Part shown: piece by piece, positions 60,086 through 64,000 of the stretch
How positions within the stretch are numbered: the stretch's first letter is position 1
How the letters are laid out: each line of letters opens with the position of its first letter
Assembly (NCBI GenBank): GCA_963575745.1
Contig: CAUYUJ010014550.1
Span: 199,162 to 263,161 of the forward strand
Source of the DNA: Prorocentrum cordatum
Taxonomy: Eukaryota > Sar > Dinophyceae > Prorocentrales > Prorocentraceae
Direction: 5' to 3'
DNA: 64,000 nucleotides
The notes under the pieces: generated by a model
Told to the model about the DNA's origin: nothing
The model's database searches: none
What the model saw: only the letters and a program-made list of their open reading frames with translations
Program-made: the position numbers and the translations under genes

Positions 60086-62258
60086 CAGGGGTCTAGCAGT
60101 GGTCGCTGGGGACTTCGACCAGGCGAGGATGGGAGAGCGGTGCTGACATGGGTGAAGTCGTATTGATTGAAGGGGAGGGGATAGCGAAGTGCTCGAGGGA
60201 GGAGGCGGGAGGGGGGGGAGCGGGGCATGGAAGGAGCCATGCAATATCTTTAGACTCAGACTTGATCGCATCCAACGCCTTCCTCGGACTTTGTGAGGCC
60301 GGTGCCAGAGAACATGTTTGTTGTCCCCACGTTTTGACAGCTCAGTTCGAGGCAGCGCACGTTGCGCGACCTCTTTGTCTACAAGAACGACCGGCGTACT
60401 CAAATAACATGTCAATGTGTACTGACTCGCCTTTCACCTACAGCACACGGCATTCATTGGAGTCTACACATTGTTGCAATGTTAGTCAGATCGGGCCTCA
60501 TCCTTAGTCGCCTCCCACGTGGAAGTATATAAGCTTGTTCACATCAGTTGAGGAACCACGTTCATCAAAGCCGCGAATATCTTGAGTGCATTGTCGGTGG
60601 CATCGAAATAGGGGTTTGAATGTTCAATTCCCCATTGATCTGAGTGGCTTGGGATTGATCTAGTATCTCTCTGCCATCATCCTGCAGGCAGAGGTGAAGC
60701 ATCAACCGCAGTGAAGTTCGACTCCACTCACATAAATGTGGGTTCATGTTCTAGTTTTATTCCACCAGCGGGCCACGAGGCTGCACTCACCTATCCAAAT
60801 TTGATCCTGGGTTGACTCGAGGCACAATCCCCATCTGGCCGACGTTTGCTGAGTCAAGACGCATTTCCTGCACGGCAGCGACTTCGCAAGCTGCTTTCGA
60901 CATGTCGCGCATGCGTTCCCGACAGCGTTCGGTGTTGGACAAACGTCCGCCAATCTTTCAATAGAGAATGGGGCAGTACATGGTATGGTCCACGTGGAGG
61001 TCTCTTTTCTCATAGCATCCGCTTCGCGTTTGATAAACATTGGAACAGTGGCGTTGTGCAAGCAAGCTATTCCATGTGTTTGACCTCAACGCGTTGGTAC
61101 ACCATGGTGCGGGCTCTCAACGATTGCGCTTCGCTATTGACCCGTCAACTACTCTCGCATGTTCCGTCCACTACTTCTCTGATCTCAGAGGCACTACCGT
61201 GCCCCTTCCTCTCCACTCCCTCTCGTCCTAGCCCCGCCTTCCTCCATCAACATCCTCCCTTTCACCCTCCCTAGATCTTTCTATGAACACCTCAGGAGTT
61301 TTCTCATCATCCCATCTTTCTGCCCCAAGACTCCCCTCTTGGCTCAAATTGGCTCAAATTCGCATGGATCTGCAGCGATGAGTACAGCTTTCCAGAGTTC
61401 TTGTCGGAACGGCCCCACCACGTGTTGCTCATATGATTCGGCAACCTTGTGTGGTGGAAGACTCTACCAACATATCCCAGTCCAAACGTCGCTGGCTTCG
61501 TGACAGGTGAGTTGCCATACGCCATGCGACATACAAATCGTACGAAAGTGTTTGTTGCATACTTCTGTCTTTTCGTTATCAATGGAAGCCCAGACAAGCA
61601 CATCAGTTCCAGTACTATGGTTCGTTTGGAAGCGAAAAGGAATTTCATATTGCAGCATCTTGGACATGGCGTCCCCTCACCGGGCATTGAGGCATCGACT
61701 GAAAGTTTACGGGGTTGCGTGGTCACGGCTATGACATTCGGAGCATGTTTCAGAACGTGTCAATCGTAGTGATGCTGATGAGACGGTCATTGCTCGAGCA
61801 ACGCACGATGTTGAAAGAAGGCGAACGAGGACATCTGGGAAGCAAGATGTGGATGTTCTCAGACGTGTGCCCCAGTCTTAACGGATACCGCATATTAGGT
61901 TCGGAGCACTTCCTTTTTGTGGCATGGGTGAAAGCAGACGGCCGTAAACGAGGAATCGATGCAAGTAGTTTCTTCTCAGAGTCACCATCTGAGGTGGCGC
62001 GGTTTTTAGCTGAACATTCTTACATGTTTTGGGCGTTTCGGCCCCACCTTGCAGCACCCGCGCGGTGCACGACGCAGGCCCTGTTTTGTCTCGTCTTCCT
62101 CCTTACCGTCCTATCGTGGCCTTTTCTGGTTGTCCATTCCTCTTTATGCTCATGTCCCGTGGTTCCACGCTTGCTGTATTTTCACACCTATTGTTTCTCT
62201 GTCCGCTCTGCCCGTTGCTCCCCCCTGTGTACGGTCACAGTGCTGTGCCGTCCCGCAG
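60086..62258 (+). other. Intron of the glycosidase gene, no other gene seen
   Basis: The proposed intron runs from 59750 to 62258 (2509 bp) and ends TGCCGTCCCGCAG. Short frames on both strands show no family. Most of it is less GC-rich than the coding regions and unique. Confidence 0.5.
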
Positions 62259-62320
62259 CGATTTCTTCGGGCTCAACTCGTACAGCTCGAACATGGTCGC
62301 CCGCCCCCGAACTGTTAGAG
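62259..62320 (+). CDS. Glycoside hydrolase family 1 exon, DFFGLN segment
   Basis: The exon begins after CCCGCAG and reads (S)DFFGLNSYSSNMVARP, the family-1 strand and active-site approach. A GT donor (AGAG|GTGGCA) at 62321 is the best end, and a GA donor near 62307 is an alternative. The frame and phase match the exon at 59698-59749. The acid/base (NEP) and nucleophile (ENG) exons were not found, so the gene extends beyond or between unrecognised parts. Confidence 0.7.
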
Positions 62321-62821
62321 GTGGCAGCTGGAAGAGGAGGGTGGAAGTTCCGAGGAATAAGAGCGACAGCAGAATGAGGATTGCTGTCCAGGGCATGAGG
62401 ACGAAACCCGACGAGGATGACAAGCAGGAGGAGAGATGAGAAGACGAGAGAGACGAGGAGCTGGCACAAGGCGAAGGGATAGGAGGATATAGGAGGAAGA
62501 GGTGGGTAGCGGACCCGGAGGAAGAATATTACGAGGACGACGGTGAAAAGGGGAACAGGGAGGGCGTACCAGGATTACCGCAATCACAAGGATGGTATAA
62601 ACATGCCACCCCGCGGCTACGAGGAGCAGGAGGCCCACCCGTGGAGCCAGCTGGGAAATTGGTGGAACATGTTTTTAATGCCGCCATCTGAGTCCACCCT
62701 GGCCCCGGGCTTGTACAGACGTCGGGCATTCCCAACGAAGCGAGTGAGGAAGGCAACTTTCTTGGCCTTCCTGGAGGCCTGGCTGCGCCGCTGCATCAAC
62801 TTAACAGCCGACCTCCTTTTA

Positions 62822-63330
62822 CAGGAGGGCGTAGGCACCGATCCTGGGCTCAGGATGGGCCTGGCCATATCGGTCTACGTGCCTTCCTGGCCAAGGCAGG
62901 AGGGCGTATGCACCGATCTCGGGCTCAGGATGGGCCTGGTCAGAATCGGTGTGTGTGTGTGCCTTCCTGGCCAAGACAGGAGGGTGTATGCACCGATCTC
63001 GGGCTCAGGATGGGCCTTGCCAGAATCGGTGTGTGTGTGTGTGCGTGTGTGTGTATGCCTTCCTGGCCAAGGCAGGAGGGCGTATGCACCGATCTCGGGC
63101 TCAGGATGGGCCTGGCCAGAATCGGTGTGTGTGTGTGCCTTCCTGACCAAGGCAGGAGGGCGTGTGCACCGATCTCGGGCTCAGGATGGGTCTGGTCAGA
63201 ATCGGCGCGTGTGTGTGTGTGTGTGTGTGTGCGTGTGTGTGCGTGTGCCTTCCTGGCCAAGGCAGGAGGGCGTATGCACCGATCTCGGGCTCAGGATGGG
63301 CCTGGCCAGAATCCGTGTGTGTATATATGG
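62822..63330 (+). repeat. Minisatellite, six units of 76-110 bp
   Basis: CACCGATCTCGGGCTCAGGA units begin at about 62836, 62911, 62991, 63087, 63167 and 63277. Each ends with AGAATCGG, a TG run of variable length and GCCTTCCTGGCCAAGGCAGG; the TG-run length explains the spacing differences. The long frame spanning it (62543-63625) is not considered a gene. Confidence 0.9.
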
Positions 63331-63349
63331 TTCTCTCTGCGCGGGAGGG

Positions 63350-63890
63350 GAGGGAATTGGAGGAGGAGGAGGAGGCGGAGGAGGAGGAGGAGGGAAGGGG
63401 AGGAGGAGGAGGAGGAGGAGGAGCAGGAGGAGGAGGAGGGAATTGGAGGAGGAGGAGGCGGAGGAGGAAGCGGAGGAGGAGGAGGAGGAGGAGGAGGAGG
63501 AGGAGGAGGAGGAGGAGAGGAGGAGGGAATTGGAGGAGAGGAGGAGGAGGAGGAGGAGGCGGAGGAGGAGGAAGGGGAGGAGGAGGAGGAGGAGCAGGAG
63601 GAGGATGCACCGCGCCGCTCTCTAAGCCGCGGGGCGCCACGCCGCACCCGAGGCGGGCTTTCCCCCGCGCTCGCTCAAGCCCCAGGCGGGGGGGCCCAGG
63701 CCGTGGAGGGAGCGGGAGGGCCAAGCGCCGGGCGGCGGGGAGCATCAGGAGGGAGAATAACACACAGACACAATAAATCGTCGACCCCCAGGGAAAGTAC
63801 TGGAAGATATTGGAAGAGGAGGAGGAGGAGGAGGAGGAGGAGGTGGAGGGAGGAGGAGGAGGCGGAGGAGGAGGAGGAGATATGGGAAAG
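63350..63890. repeat. GGA tracts
   Basis: GGAGGA tracts at 63355-63610 and 63815-63880 are separated by a short unique GC-rich block. The first joins the minisatellite through TTCTCTCTGCGCGGGAGGGG, as in the inverted copy at 53.2 kb. Confidence 0.95.
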
Positions 63891-63945
63891 TATGGGGAAT
63901 CCTGTTATTTGTGTGTATTTATTGGTGTGTCCCAGGGCCCCTTCA
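63765..63945 (+). repeat. Dispersed repeat, second copy of 47485-47625
   Basis: Shares AATCGTCGACCCC, GGGGAATCCTGTTATTTGTG and GGTGTGTCCCAGGGCC with the block at 47.5 kb, with a GGA tract inserted in the middle of this copy. Confidence 0.6.
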
Positions 63946-64000
63946 TGGTTGCCCATTGCTGGCGAGCTGGCCCAGACAGGGCGACGCTCGGGCTGCAACC

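Noticed and set aside
58433-60415. 660-codon minus-strand open frame
   Set aside because: Most of it is GGA/CTC repeat read as Pro/Leu/Ser runs, and it crosses the family-1 glycosidase exon on the other strand.
62543-63625. 360-codon plus-strand frame
   Set aside because: It is made of the six-unit minisatellite, TG runs and GGA tract; all frames on both strands are open there.
1-64000. tRNA, rRNA, snRNA or spliced-leader RNA genes
   Set aside because: No cloverleaf with matched T-loop and anticodon, no conserved rRNA blocks, and no leader copy followed by a splice donor and leader-RNA body was seen by eye; a covariance-model search would settle it.

Overview
The window looks like nuclear DNA of a dinoflagellate. 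The best evidence is a set of relics of the dinoflagellate trans-spliced leader. One at 13159-13179 keeps 17 consecutive leader bases next to a coding region, and an antisense copy at 21981-22001 matches 19 of 21 bases. Other signs agree: GC-rich coding DNA, huge amounts of simple repeat (GA, GGA, CAT, GTC, TG), short phase-0 GT-AG introns with AG|G acceptors, a probable GA-AG intron, and many broken protein families of the kind dinoflagellate genomes carry in high copy. Species cannot be assigned. No rRNA, tRNA, CRISPR array or bacterial-type operon was seen.

Layout. 1-8.3 kb: simple repeats around three plausible protein genes of unknown function (2343-3386, 3689-4186, 5436-7088), the first preceded by a leader relic. 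8.3-14.1 kb: a decayed multicopy gene with the motif CKCGCRGWCT (9009-11242), a zinc-ribbon gene (11722-12680), and a leader-bearing retrogene interrupted by one in-frame TAG (13238-14071). 14.3-17.2 kb: a nested palindromic foldback, a GCTGAG minisatellite, and a membrane-protein fragment of a retroelement. 18.15-22.95 kb: a long decayed multicopy gene with a leader relic at its start. 23.5-30.2 kb: a repeat-built protein, a stand-alone cytosine-5 DNA methyltransferase (25435-26882, one frameshift), and a zinc-ribbon gene with a clean 250-bp intron (27696-30154).

32.2-44.2 kb, minus strand: one large retroelement. In coding order it carries a membrane protein, a 766-residue gag-like ORF, a cytosine-5-methyltransferase-like domain, reverse transcriptase, RNase H, a second methyltransferase-like domain, and a tyrosine recombinase followed by a membrane segment. 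The order RT-RNase H-methyltransferase-tyrosine recombinase is that of DIRS-type elements. Several frameshifts, in-frame stops and two lost recombinase catalytic residues show this copy is decayed, although one ORF junction reads as a possible +1 frameshift site.

44.2-64 kb is gene-poor. It holds recurring arrays of a degenerate CTTGGGGCC-type repeat with a conserved AT-richer core, two MITE-like elements with inverted termini (54675-54832 and 54866-55060), a TG tract, inverted copies of a CA/GGA-flanked minisatellite, and two exons of a family-1 glycoside hydrolase (59698-59749 and 62259-about 62320) separated by a 2.5-kb intron. That hydrolase is the only recognisable host metabolic gene. 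Most other coding material belongs to mobile or multicopy families, several probably retroposed from trans-spliced mRNAs.
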